Shown piece after piece: positions 45,001 through 54,299 of a stretch of DNA of 64,000 bases (within the stretch, counting starts at the first letter, position 1; each line of letters opens with the position of its first letter). The translations under genes were made by a program, and so were the position numbers. This DNA comes from Amycolatopsis sp. MtRt-6 (GTDB lineage Bacteria > Actinomycetota > Actinomycetes > Mycobacteriales > Pseudonocardiaceae). The notes beneath the pieces were generated by a model. That model was not told the origin of the DNA, made no database searches, and saw only the letters and a program-made list of their open reading frames with translations. The stretch covers positions 248,001-312,000 of the forward strand of contig NZ_JADWPD010000002.1 of NCBI RefSeq assembly GCF_017308975.1. The letters are read 5' to 3'.

Positions 45001-48000
45001 CGGCACCGCCCCGGCCGGCCGGGGCGCCGCGCGCGCCGCCGGCTCCGCCCAGGAGCCCGCCGCGGCCAGCTCGGCCGGGGTCTGCCGGAGGAAGACGTCC
45101 TTGGCGCTCAGCCGCAGCCCGAGCTGCCGGGCCCGCGCGACGACCTGGATGCCGAGGATCGAATCCCCGCCCAGCTCGAAGAAGTTGTCCTGCGCCCCGA
45201 CCTGTTCGACGCCGAGCACCTCGGCCCACACCCGGGTCAGCAGCTCCTCGGCCGGCCCCCGGGGCGCGGTGCGGGCGCCGGCGGTCCGCGGCCGCGGGGC
45301 CGGCAGCGCCCGGCGGTCGATCTTCCCCTGCGGTGTCAGCGGGAACCGGTCGAGGACCACCAGCGCGCCGGGCACCAGGTGCCCCGGCAGGCTCCGGCCC
45401 AGGAACTCCCGCATCGCGCCGGGCTCGACCGGACGGCGCGGCACGACGTAGCCGGCCAGGCGCTTGTGGCCGGGGGTGTCCTCCCGCGCCAGCACGACGG
45501 CTTCGGCGACGTCCGGGTGCCGCCGCAGTGCCGCCTCGACCTCGCCGACCTCGATCCGGAAGCCGCGGATCTTGACCTGGTCGTCGGACCGGCCGAGGAA
45601 GTCGAGCACCCACTCCTCCCCCGACCGCCAGCGCACGACGTCGCCGGTGCGGTAGAGCCGGGTGCCGTGGCCGAACGGGTCGGCGACGAACCGGTCCGCC
45701 GTCAGGCCGGGCCGGTCCAGGTAGCCGCGGGCCAGCCCGCTCCCGCCGATGTACAGCTCACCGGGCACGCCGGCCGGCACCGGCTCGAGGTGGCGGTCCA
45801 GCACCAGGCAGCGCGTCCCGGTGATCGGCCGCCCGATCGGCACCGGCCGCCCGGCGTCGCCGGGGCGGACCCGGTGGCCGCTGGTGAAGGTGGTGCCCTC
45901 GGTGGGCCCGTACCCGTTGACCAGCTCCAGGTCCGGCCACCGGTCCAGGACCGCGGCGCACTGCCGTGGCGACAGGACGTCACCGCCGGAAACGAGCCGC
46001 CGCAGCCCGGCGAACACCCCGGGGTCGGCCGCCGCCACCTCGTGGAACATCCCCGCGGTGAGCCAGAGCGAGGTCACCCCTTCGGCGCGGAGGAAGGCAC
46101 CGAGGGCGTCGACCGACGGCAGGTCCTCCGGGTCGATCGCCAGCCGCGCGCCGGAGAGCAGCGCACCCCAGATTTCGAGCGTCGAGGCGTCGAACGACAG
46201 CGGCGCGTACTGCGTCGAGACGTCGTCGTGGCCGAGGCGGGCGTACGGGTCGGCGCACAACCGGGTCACCGCCCGGTGCTCGATCAGCACGCCCTTCGGC
46301 CGGCCCGTCGAGCCGGAGGTGTAGAGCACGCAGGCCAGGTTCGCCGGCCGGACCCGGGACGGCGGGGCCCCGGCGGGCTCCCCGTCGTCATCCAGGAACA
46401 GCACACGCGCCCCGCGGGGCACCCGGTCGCGGGCCGCCCGCGTCGTGAGCACCGTCGCCGCCCCGGAATCCGCCAGCAGCCACGCCAGCCGCTCGTCCGG
46501 GTAGCGCGGGTCGAGCGGGACGTAGGCGCCGTCGGCCTTCAGGACGGCCAGCATGCCGGTGATCGCGTCGATCCCCCGCGGCACGCACAGGCCGATCCGG
46601 ACGTCCGGGCCGGCGCCGTGCGCGATCAGGCCGTGCGCGAGCCGGTTCGCCCGGGTGTCCAGCTCCCGGTAGGTCGACGCGGTGCCGGCGCAGGTCACGG
46701 CGATCGCGTCCGGGCGCTCGCCGACGCGCTCGGCGAAGACGTCGAGGACGGTCAGGCCGGGCCCGTCCGCCGTCGAGCGGCCCGCCGCCAGCAGCTCGCG
46801 CCGTTGCGCGGGCGCCGGGAACGGCAGGCGGGACAACCGCCGGCTCGGGTCTTCGGCGATGCCTTCCAGCAGGACCAGGAGGTTCTCGGCCAGCCGCCGG
46901 ATCGTGTCCGCGTCGAAGAGCTCGGTGCGGTACTCGATCGTGGTGCGCAGGCCACCGTCGCGCGGCTCGAACTCCAGCGTGAGGTCGAACGGCGCGGACC
47001 GCCGGGGCAGGTCGAGCTCCTCGACCGCCAGCCCGCTGAGCCGCGGGAGCGCCGCCGGCGCGTTCTGCAGCACAACCATGGTGTTCACCAGCGGTGAGCG
47101 GCTCGCGTCGCGGTCCGGGGCGAGCAGCTCCACCAGGCGGCCGAACGGGACGTCGTCGTGGGCCATCGCGTCGAGCACGGTCGAGCGGACGCCGGTCAGG
47201 AAGTCCGCGAACGCGGGGTCGCCGTCGAGGCGGGAACGAATCACGACGGTGTTGACGAAGAAGCCGACGAGATCGGCCAGCTCGGCCCAGGACCGCCCGG
47301 CCGTCACCGTGCCGAGCGCGATGTCGCGCTGCCCGGTGTAGCGCGCGAAGAGCACTTGCGCGGCCGCGACGAGGGTCATGAACAGCGTGGCCCCGCGCGC
47401 GCGGCCGAGCTCGGTCAGCCGGGCGGTCACGGCCGGGGGCACGGTGCACCGGTGGGTCGCGCCCGCCGTCCCCCGCACCGCGGGCCGCGGCCGGTCGGCA
47501 GGCAGCTCCAGCACCGGCACCCCCGCCAGCTGCCGCTCCCAGTAGGCGATCCGGTCGTCGAGCTCCGGTCCGGCGAGCCGCTCCCGTTGCCAGGCGGCGA
47601 AGTCGGCGTAGCGCAACGGCAACGGGGGCAGCTCGGCCGGCGCCCCGGAGTACAGCAGGCCGAGCTCGCCGGCGAGCACGCCCATCGACCAGCCGTCGGT
47701 GACGATGTGGTGCAGCACCAGCACCAGCACGTGGTCGCCGGGCCCCAGCTCGAACACCGTCGCCCGGAACAACGGGCCGCGGGCGAGGTCGAACGGCCGT
47801 TCCACCTCCGCGATCAGCTCCCGCTCGAGGTCCACGGCGGCGCGGACGTCCGGCCGGATCTCCGGTGGCGGCCCGATGACCTGGACACCCCGCCCGGCCA
47901 CGGTGGGGAACGTCGTGCGCAGCGACTCGTGGCGTTCGGCCAGTGCGGTCAGCGCGCTCGTCAGCGCGTCGAGCGAGAGGGGTCCGCGCAGCCGGAATCC

Positions 48001-49836
48001 CGCGCTGGTGTTGTACTCGGCGCTGCCCGGCGCCAGCTGGTCGAGGAACCAGAGCCGCTGCTGCCCGGACGACAGCGGCAACGCGGCTCCCGGCGTCGAA
48101 CGCGCGGGCGCGTGACTGCCGTGCGCGGCGGGCAGGGCGGCCGCGAGCCCGGCGACGGTCCGGTGCTCGAACACGGCCTGGGCGGGCAGCGCGGTACCCA
48201 GGCGGCGGTTGAGCGTGCCGGCCACCCGCATCGCGACGATGGAGTCCCCGCCCAGCTCGACGAAGCCGTCATCGGTCCCGACGTGGTCCAGGCCGAGCGC
48301 CTCGCGCCAGACCTCGGCGACCAGGTCTTCGGCCGGGTTGCGGGGAGCGGTGCCGCCGAGGCGGCCGGGCTCGGGCAGGGCACGGCGGTCGACCTTGCCG
48401 CTGTCGGTCAGCGGCAAGGCGGCCAGCTCGACGAACCGCGCGGGGACCAGGTGGTCCGGAACGCGGTCGCGCAGGTACGCCCGCAGCCCGGTGACCGGTG
48501 CGGTCTTCGGCACGACGTACGCGACCAACCGATCGCCGTGACCGTTCCGGCCGGCCACGACGGCCGCGGCGGCCAGCCCCGGGTGGCTCAACAGGGCGGC
48601 TTCGGCTTCGGCGGGGTCGACGCGGATGCCGCGGATCTTGACCTGGTCGTCGGCGCGCCCGAGGAAGTCCAGCAGCCCGTCGTCCCGGCGGCGCACCCGG
48701 TCGCCCGTGCGGTACATCCGCGCCCCGGGCGGGCCGGCCGGATCGGCGACGAAGGAGGCGGCGGTCGCCCCGGGCCGGCCGAGGTAGCCGCGGGCGAGAC
48801 CGGCCCCGGCCAGGCAGAGCTCTCCCTCCGCGGCCGGCCGCAGCCCGGCGTCCAGCACCTGGGCGCGGGTTCCCGCGACGGGCCGGCCGAGCACCGCGCG
48901 GCCTTCGGGCACGGTGCCGCAGACGAGACTGTCCACTGTGGTCTCGGTGGTGCCGTAGGCGTTCCGGACCACGACTCCGGCGGCCGCCAGCGCGCTCCCG
49001 AGGTCCGGATCCACGGGCTCGCCGCCGGTGACGACGATCCGCGGTCGCGCGGGACCGTCCAGGAGCCCGGCGAGGAGGAGCATGCGGAGGTACGAAGGGG
49101 TCACGTCGAGCACGTCGATCCGTGAAGCGGCCAGTGCGGCGACGGTCTCCCGCGGGTCGAGCCGGGCAGGCTGGCCGACGACGTGCAGTTCGTGCCCGGC
49201 GAGCATCCACAGCAGCGGAACCCAGGAGGCGTCGAAGGAAAGACTGGTGGTGTGCGCCACCCGCAGCCGCCGCTCGCCCGCGGTGGCGAAGATCCCGGCG
49301 TGGTGGGCGGCGAAGAGGGCGAGAAGGCCGCGGTGGGTGCCGAGCACGCCCCGGGGCCGGCCGGTCGATCCGGAGGTGTAGAGCACGTAAGCGAGGTTGT
49401 CGGGCCGGACCCGCGGAAGCACGGCGGCAGCGGAGTTGCCGCCGCCCGGCACGAACACCGGCTCGCACTCCGGCGGCAGCCCGCCGGCCAGTTCCGGCCG
49501 GGTCAGCACCAGCGTGATCCCCGCGTCCTCGACCAGCGACGCCCGATGCCGCGGCGGATGCGCCGGATCGAGCGGCACGTACGCGGCACCCGCCTTCAGG
49601 ATGCCGAACACCGCCACGACCATGTCGGCCCCGCGCTCGAGCAGGAGCCCGACCCGGGTCTCCAGCCCCGCGCCCCGCTCGACCAGGCGGGCCGCCACCG
49701 CGTCGCTGCGGGCCGCCAGTTCCGCGTAGCTCCACCGGGTGCGGCCGCACACCACCGCGGTCTCCGCGCGGTCGCGGGCCGCCCGGTGGGCCAGCAGATC
49801 GCCCACGCTGCTCAATGGTCCAGTCGTGGTAGTCAT
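42088..49836 (-). CDS. Non-ribosomal peptide synthetase A-PCP-C-A-PCP-E-C-PCP
   Basis: This 2,582-residue NRPS starts with an A domain, so it can initiate. A1 (about 1-490) has a specificity pocket read by eye as D202-A203-V206-D244-V269-G271-A293-V301-D302-K481, similar to the arginine code DVADVGAIDK. PCP1 has Ser532. C1 (about 586-1010) has an intact HHIVTDG. A2 (about 1028-1510) reads DALWVGGTFK, a valine-type code. PCP2 has Ser1559. An epimerase (about 1610-2040) has [10 protein letters not shown], so D-Val is expected. C2 has HHVILDG. The final PCP3 (Ser2522) has no A domain of its own. The ATG at 49836 ([10 protein letters not shown]) is chosen, and 37 upstream codons are open. The TAG is 13 bp before the KS gene. 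Confidence 0.9.
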   Translation of the reverse strand: MTTTTGPLSSVGDLLAHRAARDRAETAVVCGRTRWSYAELAARSDAVAARLVERGAGLETRVGLLLERGADMVVAVFGILKAGAAYVPLDPAHPPRHRASLVEDAGITLVLTRPELAGGLPPECEPVFVPGGGNSAAAVLPRVRPDNLAYVLYTSGSTGRPRGVLGTHRGLLALFAAHHAGIFATAGERRLRVAHTTSLSFDASWVPLLWMLAGHELHVVGQPARLDPRETVAALAASRIDVLDVTPSYLRMLLLAGLLDGPARPRIVVTGGEPVDPDLGSALAAAGVVVRNAYGTTETTVDSLVCGTVPEGRAVLGRPVAGTRAQVLDAGLRPAAEGELCLAGAGLARGYLGRPGATAASFVADPAGPPGARMYRTGDRVRRRDDGLLDFLGRADDQVKIRGIRVDPAEAEAALLSHPGLAAAAVVAGRNGHGDRLVAYVVPKTAPVTGLRAYLRDRVPDHLVPARFVELAALPLTDSGKVDRRALPEPGRLGGTAPRNPAEDLVAEVWREALGLDHVGTDDGFVELGGDSIVAMRVAGTLNRRLGTALPAQAVFEHRTVAGLAAALPAAHGSHAPARSTPGAALPLSSGQQRLWFLDQLAPGSAEYNTSAGFRLRGPLSLDALTSALTALAERHESLRTTFPTVAGRGVQVIGPPPEIRPDVRAAVDLERELIAEVERPFDLARGPLFRATVFELGPGDHVLVLVLHHIVTDGWSMGVLAGELGLLYSGAPAELPPLPLRYADFAAWQRERLAGPELDDRIAYWERQLAGVPVLELPADRPRPAVRGTAGATHRCTVPPAVTARLTELGRARGATLFMTLVAAAQVLFARYTGQRDIALGTVTAGRSWAELADLVGFFVNTVVIRSRLDGDPAFADFLTGVRSTVLDAMAHDDVPFGRLVELLAPDRDASRSPLVNTMVVLQNAPAALPRLSGLAVEELDLPRRSAPFDLTLEFEPRDGGLRTTIEYRTELFDADTIRRLAENLLVLLEGIAEDPSRRLSRLPFPAPAQRRELLAAGRSTADGPGLTVLDVFAERVGERPDAIAVTCAGTASTYRELDTRANRLAHGLIAHGAGPDVRIGLCVPRGIDAITGMLAVLKADGAYVPLDPRYPDERLAWLLADSGAATVLTTRAARDRVPRGARVLFLDDDGEPAGAPPSRVRPANLACVLYTSGSTGRPKGVLIEHRAVTRLCADPYARLGHDDVSTQYAPLSFDASTLEIWGALLSGARLAIDPEDLPSVDALGAFLRAEGVTSLWLTAGMFHEVAAADPGVFAGLRRLVSGGDVLSPRQCAAVLDRWPDLELVNGYGPTEGTTFTSGHRVRPGDAGRPVPIGRPITGTRCLVLDRHLEPVPAGVPGELYIGGSGLARGYLDRPGLTADRFVADPFGHGTRLYRTGDVVRWRSGEEWVLDFLGRSDDQVKIRGFRIEVGEVEAALRRHPDVAEAVVLAREDTPGHKRLAGYVVPRRPVEPGAMREFLGRSLPGHLVPGALVVLDRFPLTPQGKIDRRALPAPRPRTAGARTAPRGPAEELLTRVWAEVLGVEQVGAQDNFFELGGDSILGIQVVARARQLGLRLSAKDVFLRQTPAELAAAGSWAEPAARAAPRPAGAVPLSPIQHWFFETVTEHPGHFTQWVSAELAADVDRSALRTAVEALAAHHDALRLRFRRVGGEWRQEYTESIAAFRAGPASTMDFFELDGGALFTAVLDGSRLLLAAHHLVVDGVSWRILLADLRTAYHAARAGQPVELPPRTTSFGDWSRRLAGHGFGDQLAHWRRPVEGAGPDGDPRPPRTVTVRLGAEETAALLRDTPAAYRTRMDEVLVSALARVLGGWLDRDRVLLELEGHGREDIFDDVDLSRTVGWFTTLYPCPVEVPRDGGWGAVLKSVKECLRAIPDRGLGYGALRYLGKAELPAVRPVAAFNYLGRFDAGRETGELFRSAPSAIGLSRAPHVTGTARFDVTAAVTAEGELEFEWTYSPGVHEHHTVTRLATDVLAALRGIAAHCAEPGAGGGTPSDFPLATVDQAELDRLLGDGRNVEDVYPLTPMQAGMLFHSLSEPGTYLEQICFTLAGVDDPAVLERAWRRAVAEIPALRTAVRWTGLREPVQVVHRTVTLPVTVHDPGPYDEAALLAADREAGLDPAVPPLLRVTLIRLAGARIRVLWTFHHVILDGWSVFEVLTDVLAHVAGVPVRRRRPFADHLAWLARQDVGEHLEAHWRQALAGLTPTRLPFDRPPGRAHRTRSTSTVDRKLSAVDSTRLAAFARRHRLTVNAVVQGSWARLLARHGGDPDVCFGAVVAGRPPELPGVAAIVGMFVNTVPVRVTVSEAGDRPAWFRRLQADQAEARRFGHVSLAALRRWSGLPARESLFDSIVVFENYPFDSAGLAARGLHVAELTAIEITNYPLALVAHGGTREDEQLTLRLGYDPALFDGGTAETLVGELVDLLRDPAGPSARPAVAEPAVAEPAGPGAPPGEPHAPAPGESGPAYLAPRTATERALSRIWAEVLSVDQVGVNDDFFALGGDSLLCLRVTARLRADFGAALPPRALFDNPTVGALALMLEHPTLAALGRAVDRGLNPPKDYEL

Positions 49837-50097
49837 CCCCAGAATTCCCCCGTGCACGATGCCGGAAATCCCGGCGGTGACGAACTCCGGATACTTCCAG
49901 CGGCTTCGCGCCGACGGCAAGCCGCCGATCGAGGGACCGGCGATCACTGTCCATAATTGGCGCTGACCACCACTTGAATTGATCGTCCACTAAGGACGTT
50001 CAAATCACGGGCAAGCGATTACGCCGTTCGGCGCCGTCCGTGCACCGGAAGCCGTGTTAGCTTCGAACGGGGGTGGCATTCGTCGAGGGGAGGATGC
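49837..50097. promoter_or_regulatory. Divergent promoter region of the NRPS/PKS cluster
   Basis: This 261-bp gap separates the NRPS operon (minus) and the hydroxymalonyl-type operon (plus), so both halves of the cluster are probably controlled here. It contains a comparatively AT-rich core near 49960-50010 with CGTCC-N5-GGACG (49984-49998), flanked by TTGAA and TTCAA, as a possible operator. No -10/-35 pair is convincing. No pathway regulator gene lies inside the cluster in this window. Confidence 0.45.
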
Positions 50098-50382
50098 GTG
50101 GCAGGCGGGCAGCCGGTGGGCGCGGAAATCACCGCCGAGGAGATCTTGGCCGAACTGACCGGGTTCTTCGCCACCGCCACGGCCGGGAACACCCCCGACC
50201 CCGACGAAGACTACTTCGCACTGGGCTTGGTGAATTCACTGCTGGCCCTGGAGCTGGTGGCGCACATCGAACGCCGGTACGGCATCGAAGTCGCGGTGGA
50301 AGACCTCGACCTCGACAATTTCCGGACCATGAACCGCGTCACCGCCTTCGTGCTCCGGAAACGATCGGCCGGAATTCCGTGA
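50098..50382 (+). CDS. Discrete acyl carrier protein of the hydroxymalonyl/methoxymalonyl-ACP type
   Basis: This 94-residue carrier protein has the phosphopantetheine Ser in YFALGLVNSLLALELVAHIE, the LVNS form found in FkbJ/ZmaD-type carriers rather than the usual LGxDS. Its place as first gene of an operon with an FkbH-like protein, an acyl-CoA dehydrogenase and a 3-hydroxyacyl-CoA dehydrogenase indicates that it carries the glyceryl-derived extender unit. The start is a GTG at 50098 with GAGGGGAGG upstream. The stop overlaps the next GTG (GTGA). Confidence 0.85.
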   Translation: MAGGQPVGAEITAEEILAELTGFFATATAGNTPDPDEDYFALGLVNSLLALELVAHIERRYGIEVAVEDLDLDNFRTMNRVTAFVLRKRSAGIP

Positions 50383-51455
50383 CCATAATGGACTCCACGG
50401 CGTTCGCGGCGGCGGTGCGGCCGGAGGCGGCGGAGTGGGACGCCCGCGGCGGCCTTCCGCCGGACGTCGTCAAAGCCGTGGCCCACGAGGGCTTCCTGGA
50501 CACCGGCCGCTCGCCGGCCGAGCTGGGGAGGCTGTGCGCCGACTTCGGCGGGGTGTGCAGTTCGCTGCGCGCCCTGATCACGGTGCAGGACATGGTCGCC
50601 GCCGCCGTCCGGCGCTGGGGCACCGCCGCCCAGCGCGAGCGCTGGCTGCCGGCCCTGGCGCGCGGTGACGTCCTCGCCGGGTTCGCGGCCACCGAGCCCG
50701 GCGCCGGGAGCGACCTGTCCGCCGTGACGACGTCCGCCGAGCGCGAGGGCGGGCAGGTGCGCCTGCGCGGCCGGAAGCTGTGGGTCACCTTCGGGCAGGT
50801 CGCCGACGTCTTCCTGGTGCTCGCCACGGCTGCGGGGCGTCCCGTCACGGTGCTCGTCGAAGCCGATCGGCCGGGTACCGCCGTCGAGCCGGTGCGCGGC
50901 CAGCTCGGGATGCGTGCGGCGCAGCTCGCCCACGTCCGGTTCGACGGCGTGCTCGTGCCCGCGGAAAACCTGCTCGCGCCACCGGGTTTCGGCCTCTCCC
51001 ACGTGGTGGCGACGGCGCTGGACCACGGGCGGTTCACCGTCGCCTGGGGCTGCGCCGGCATGGCGGAGGCGTGCCTGCGCACGGCCGCGGAGCACGCGGC
51101 GGACCGGATGCAGGGCGGGGTGCGGCTGGCCGGGCACCAGACCGTGCGCGCCCTGCTCGGCCGGAGCCTGGCCGACACGAGTGCCGCGCGCGAGCTGTGC
51201 GCCCGCGCCGCGGCCCTGCGGGCGGCCGGCGATCCGGAAGCCGTGGCCGCGACCGTGCTGGCCAAGTACGTCGCGGCGCGGGCCGCCGCCGCGGTCGCCG
51301 ATCGGGCCGGGCAGGTCCTCGGGGCGGCGGGCTGTGCCGAAGACAGCCTGGTGGGCCGGTTCTTCCGCGATGCCAAGGTCATGCGGATCATCGAGGGCGC
51401 CGACGAGGTCGCCGAGCAGCGGCTCGGCGAGTACGCGCTGCGGTGGCGGCCGTGA
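50379..51455 (+). CDS. Acyl-CoA dehydrogenase-like enzyme of extender-unit biosynthesis (FkbI/ZmaI type)
   Basis: This 358-residue flavoprotein has the acyl-CoA dehydrogenase plan: GFAATEPGAGSDLSAVTTSAER in the FAD/substrate loop, KLWVTFGQVADVFLVLA, LDHGRFTVAWGCAGMAEACLRTA and the C-terminal FFRDAKVMRIIEGADEVAEQRL. In methoxymalonyl and hydroxymalonyl pathways this enzyme oxidises the ACP-bound three-carbon unit. The start is a GTG at 50379 overlapping the ACP stop. An ATG at 50388 is an alternative. It is slightly shorter than typical beta-oxidation dehydrogenases, as in FkbI relatives. Confidence 0.85.
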   Translation: MTIMDSTAFAAAVRPEAAEWDARGGLPPDVVKAVAHEGFLDTGRSPAELGRLCADFGGVCSSLRALITVQDMVAAAVRRWGTAAQRERWLPALARGDVLAGFAATEPGAGSDLSAVTTSAEREGGQVRLRGRKLWVTFGQVADVFLVLATAAGRPVTVLVEADRPGTAVEPVRGQLGMRAAQLAHVRFDGVLVPAENLLAPPGFGLSHVVATALDHGRFTVAWGCAGMAEACLRTAAEHAADRMQGGVRLAGHQTVRALLGRSLADTSAARELCARAAALRAAGDPEAVAATVLAKYVAARAAAAVADRAGQVLGAAGCAEDSLVGRFFRDAKVMRIIEGADEVAEQRLGEYALRWRP

Positions 51456-52474
51456 AGACCGTCAAGTGCCTGGTGTGGGACCTCGACGACACGCTCTGGG
51501 ACGGCGTCGTCCTCGAAGGAGACCGGCCGCGGCCGTTCCCCGCCGCGATCGAGGCCCTGCACACGCTGGATCGGCGGGGGATCCTGCACGCCGTGGCGGG
51601 CCGCGGCGAGCCCGGCCGTGCCACCGGCCACCTCGCCGAACACGGCCTGGCGGAGCTGTTCTGCGCGGTCGAAGTCGGCTGGGGCGAGAAGTCCGCGGCG
51701 ATCCGCCGCATCGCCGCGGAGCTGAACATCGGCCTGGACACCATCGCCTTCGCCGACAACGACCCGGCCGAGCGCGCCGAGGTCGCCGCCGCGCTGCCGA
51801 TGGTCCGCTGCTACCCCGCCGCGCGGGTCGGCGAGCTCGCCGGCCTCGCCGAGTTCCGGCCGGAGCTGGTGACCGGCGAGTCGCGCCGCCGCCGGCACCG
51901 GTACCTCGCCGAACGCTCGCGGGCCGCGGCCGAACGCGCTTTTCCCGGCTCACCGCCGGAATTCCTCGCCTCGCTCGGGCTCACGATGACCGTGCGCGCC
52001 GCCACCGAGGACGACTTCGCGCGCGCGCACGAGCTCACCCTCCGGACCAGCCAGCTCAACACGACCGGCCGTACCCTCGACGCCGGGCAGCTGCGCGAGC
52101 TGTGCGCGTCGCGCGAGCACGAGGTGCTCGTCGCCGACGTGACCGACCGCTTCGGAGCGCACGGCACGGTCGGGCTCGCGGTGCTGCACCACGACGGGCT
52201 TGACGCCGTTCTCGAACTGCTCCTGACCTCGTGCCGGGTGCTCAACCGCGGGATCGGCACGGTCCTGCTCGGCTACCTGGTCCGGGACATCCTCGCGCGC
52301 GGACGGCGTCCGGTCGCGCGCTTCGTGCCGACGGCGGCCAACCGGATCATGCTGGTGACACTGCGCTTCGCCGGTTTCGAGCCGGCGGGTGACGAGACCC
52401 TGGCCTTCGACCCGCGGCGGCCACCACCCGCGACACCCGCGCACGTCCGGATCGTCGACGGGAGGGCCCGGTGA
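51452..52474 (+). CDS. FkbH-like HAD-superfamily glyceryl-ACP loading protein
   Basis: This 340-residue protein has the HAD motif I (KCLVWDLDDTLWDGVVLEGD, near residues 5-24), an acidic motif in IAFADNDPAERAEV and a C-terminal GNAT-like domain (LTMTVRAATEDDFARAHELTLRTSQLNTTGR). FkbH-type enzymes take 1,3-bisphosphoglycerate, remove phosphate and load the glyceryl group onto a dedicated carrier. Motif II, usually a Ser followed by Arg/Lys-Asn, reads AGRGEPG here, so that Ser is missing. It starts with GTG at 51452 overlapping the previous stop (GTGA) and ends overlapping the next gene. Confidence 0.85.
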   Translation: MKTVKCLVWDLDDTLWDGVVLEGDRPRPFPAAIEALHTLDRRGILHAVAGRGEPGRATGHLAEHGLAELFCAVEVGWGEKSAAIRRIAAELNIGLDTIAFADNDPAERAEVAAALPMVRCYPAARVGELAGLAEFRPELVTGESRRRRHRYLAERSRAAAERAFPGSPPEFLASLGLTMTVRAATEDDFARAHELTLRTSQLNTTGRTLDAGQLRELCASREHEVLVADVTDRFGAHGTVGLAVLHHDGLDAVLELLLTSCRVLNRGIGTVLLGYLVRDILARGRRPVARFVPTAANRIMLVTLRFAGFEPAGDETLAFDPRRPPPATPAHVRIVDGRAR

Positions 52475-53310
52475 AGGTCGGAGTCGTGGGTGCCGGAGTG
52501 ATGGGCACCGGTGTCGCGCAGTGCTTCGCGGCGGCCGGGCACGACGTCGTCGTCGCCGACACCGACCCGCGGGCCCTGGACCGGGGCCCGGAGCGGATCC
52601 GGACCGGCCTGCGGATGGCGGCGCTGCTCGGCGCCCGCCCACCGGCCGCCACCGGGGACCGGATCCGCTGGACCGGACGGCTCGAGGACCTGGGCGGCAG
52701 CGAGTTCGTCGTCGAGTGCGCGGCGGAACGGCTGGCATTGAAGGAAAAGCTGTTCGCCGAGCTCGACGAGCTCTGTCCCGCCGCGACGGTCCTCGCCTCG
52801 TGCACCTCCGCCGTCCCGATCGGCAGGCTGGCCGCCGCGACCGCCCGCGCGGACCGCGTCATCGGCACCCACTTCATGAACCCGGCCCCGCTGAAGGACG
52901 CCGTCGAGGTGGTCCGCGCGGCCGCGACCGGCGAGGAAACCCTGCGCACCACCACGGACGTGCTGGCCGGTCTCGGCAAGCGGGCGATCGTCGTCGCCGA
53001 CGGCCCCGGGTTCGTCGCCAACCGCGTGCTGATGGCCACGATCAACGAGGCGATCGCGACGGTCGGCGACGGCATCGCCGACGCCGGCACCGTCGACCGG
53101 GTCTTCGAAAACTGCTTCGGGCACGCGATGGGCCCGTTGCGCACCGCCGACCTCATCGGGCTCGACGTCATCCTGGACACCTTGGTGGTGCTGCTGGAGT
53201 GCACCGGACAACCGATGTACCGCCCGTGCCCGCTGCTGACCGAGCTGGTGGGCACCGGCAGGCTGGGCCGGAAAACCGGCCGGGGCCTGCACTCCTACCC
53301 CGCAAGCTAG
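52471..53310 (+). CDS. 3-Hydroxyacyl-CoA dehydrogenase-like enzyme of extender-unit biosynthesis (FkbK/ZmaG type)
   Basis: This 279-residue NAD enzyme has the N-terminal motif VGVVGAGVMGTGVAQCFAAAGHDVVVAD, FVVECAAERLALKEKLF, the catalytic His in GTHFMNPAPLKDAVEVV, and GPGFVANRVLMATINEA. It should oxidise the C3 hydroxyl of ACP-bound glycerate, the step between FkbH and the acyl-CoA dehydrogenase. The operon ends here without an FkbG-type O-methyltransferase, so the product is expected to be hydroxymalonyl-ACP rather than methoxymalonyl-ACP. The GTG at 52471 overlaps the fkbH-like stop. The 3' end overlaps the convergent PaaX-family gene by 4 bp. Confidence 0.87.
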   Translation: MKVGVVGAGVMGTGVAQCFAAAGHDVVVADTDPRALDRGPERIRTGLRMAALLGARPPAATGDRIRWTGRLEDLGGSEFVVECAAERLALKEKLFAELDELCPAATVLASCTSAVPIGRLAAATARADRVIGTHFMNPAPLKDAVEVVRAAATGEETLRTTTDVLAGLGKRAIVVADGPGFVANRVLMATINEAIATVGDGIADAGTVDRVFENCFGHAMGPLRTADLIGLDVILDTLVVLLECTGQPMYRPCPLLTELVGTGRLGRKTGRGLHSYPAS

Positions 53311-54161
53311 CTTGCCGTCGGCAGCAGTTCGAGCGTCTCGGCGGCCAGCCGGTCCGCGCCCTCCCGGAAGTCCGCGTCCAGCTTGCGGAACAACGTCTCG
53401 GCCTCGATCGCCGGCCAGTCCGCCGGCAGGTGGCCCGCCGGCAGGTGCGGGTCGCGACGGACCACGTGCAGCCAGTCCGAGTGCAGCATCAGCCGGCGCG
53501 TGAGGTCGTCGGGGAACGGCGGCTTCCCGGCGTCCCACTTCTCCATGAAGTCGTGGTAGCGCGAAGCGATCGTCGCCGTGTCGAAGGCTTTGCGGACGAG
53601 CTCGGCCGCTTCCGTCGGCTTCGCCGGGTGCGCCGTGAAGACCGTGACGTGCCCGTCGAGCCCGAGCTGCTCGACGATGGCCGTGACGTCCCGGACGCCC
53701 GGGGCGACCCACAACCCGTTCTGCAGCAGGCCGAACCCGGCCCAGGTCAGCTGGCGGCGCAGGTCGTGCCGGTCGCCGCGGCGGGTGTCCGGCAGGGAGA
53801 AGCCGACCAGCGTCCAGCCGCCGTCGGCCGATCGGTTGACCGCGCCGGTCTCCCAGATCCGCCGCCTGCCGTCCTCGAGGACGGCGGCGAGGCGCTCGCT
53901 GAGACCGAAGTAGACCTTCCGCCCGTGCCGGTGGCGGGTCAGCAGCCCGGTGCCCGCCATGCGGGTCAGCGTCGAACGGACCGCCTCCTCCGAGACGCCG
54001 ACCCGGCCGAACACGTCGATCACGCTGCCCGAATAGATCGCGCTCGCCCGGCCGAGCAGGTGGATGCCCAGGAAGGTGAGCATGACGGACTTCGGGCGTG
54101 GCCCGGAGCCGGTCTCGGCGGATGACGTCACGAGCGTCAGCGTAACCCGGCGGGCGATCAC
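53307..54161 (-). CDS. PaaX-family transcriptional regulator
   Basis: This 284-residue protein has an N-terminal winged helix (VIDVFGRVGVSEEAVRSTLTRMAGTGLLTRHRHGRKVYFGLSE), the PaaX middle domain (GGWTLVGFSLPDTRRGDRHDLRRQLTWAGFGLLQNGLWVAP) and the C-terminal domain. PaaX proteins repress aromatic or CoA-ester catabolism. It is divergent from the MHS transporter gene with 138 bp between start codons, so it probably controls the transporter-hydrolase pair. A GTG at 54161 is annotated, but a start some 20-25 codons downstream would still keep the domain. Confidence 0.85.
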   Translation of the reverse strand: MIARRVTLTLVTSSAETGSGPRPKSVMLTFLGIHLLGRASAIYSGSVIDVFGRVGVSEEAVRSTLTRMAGTGLLTRHRHGRKVYFGLSERLAAVLEDGRRRIWETGAVNRSADGGWTLVGFSLPDTRRGDRHDLRRQLTWAGFGLLQNGLWVAPGVRDVTAIVEQLGLDGHVTVFTAHPAKPTEAAELVRKAFDTATIASRYHDFMEKWDAGKPPFPDDLTRRLMLHSDWLHVVRRDPHLPAGHLPADWPAIEAETLFRKLDADFREGADRLAAETLELLPTAS

Positions 54162-54299
54162 TTGATGTTGTGCAGATTATTGACGGCCGTCATGGCCATG
54201 ACTAACGTTGGGGCCCGCTCCCCCGTCGTCCGCCCCGGACGAACCTGCTCCCTCCGCAGCGCCCCGAAGACCCTGCCCCCAAAGACGAGGGTGAACCTC

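Noticed and set aside
42049..47097. A 1,682-codon open frame on the plus strand opposite the NRPS gene
   Set aside because: It is antisense to recognisable A, C, E and PCP domains and its translation is Arg/Gly/Val-rich without any motif. It is a high-GC shadow frame.
49974..50003. TTGAA...TTCAA around CGTCC-N5-GGACG as one large operator
   Set aside because: The two inverted repeats do not share a centre, so only the short inner repeat is mentioned in the divergent promoter entry.
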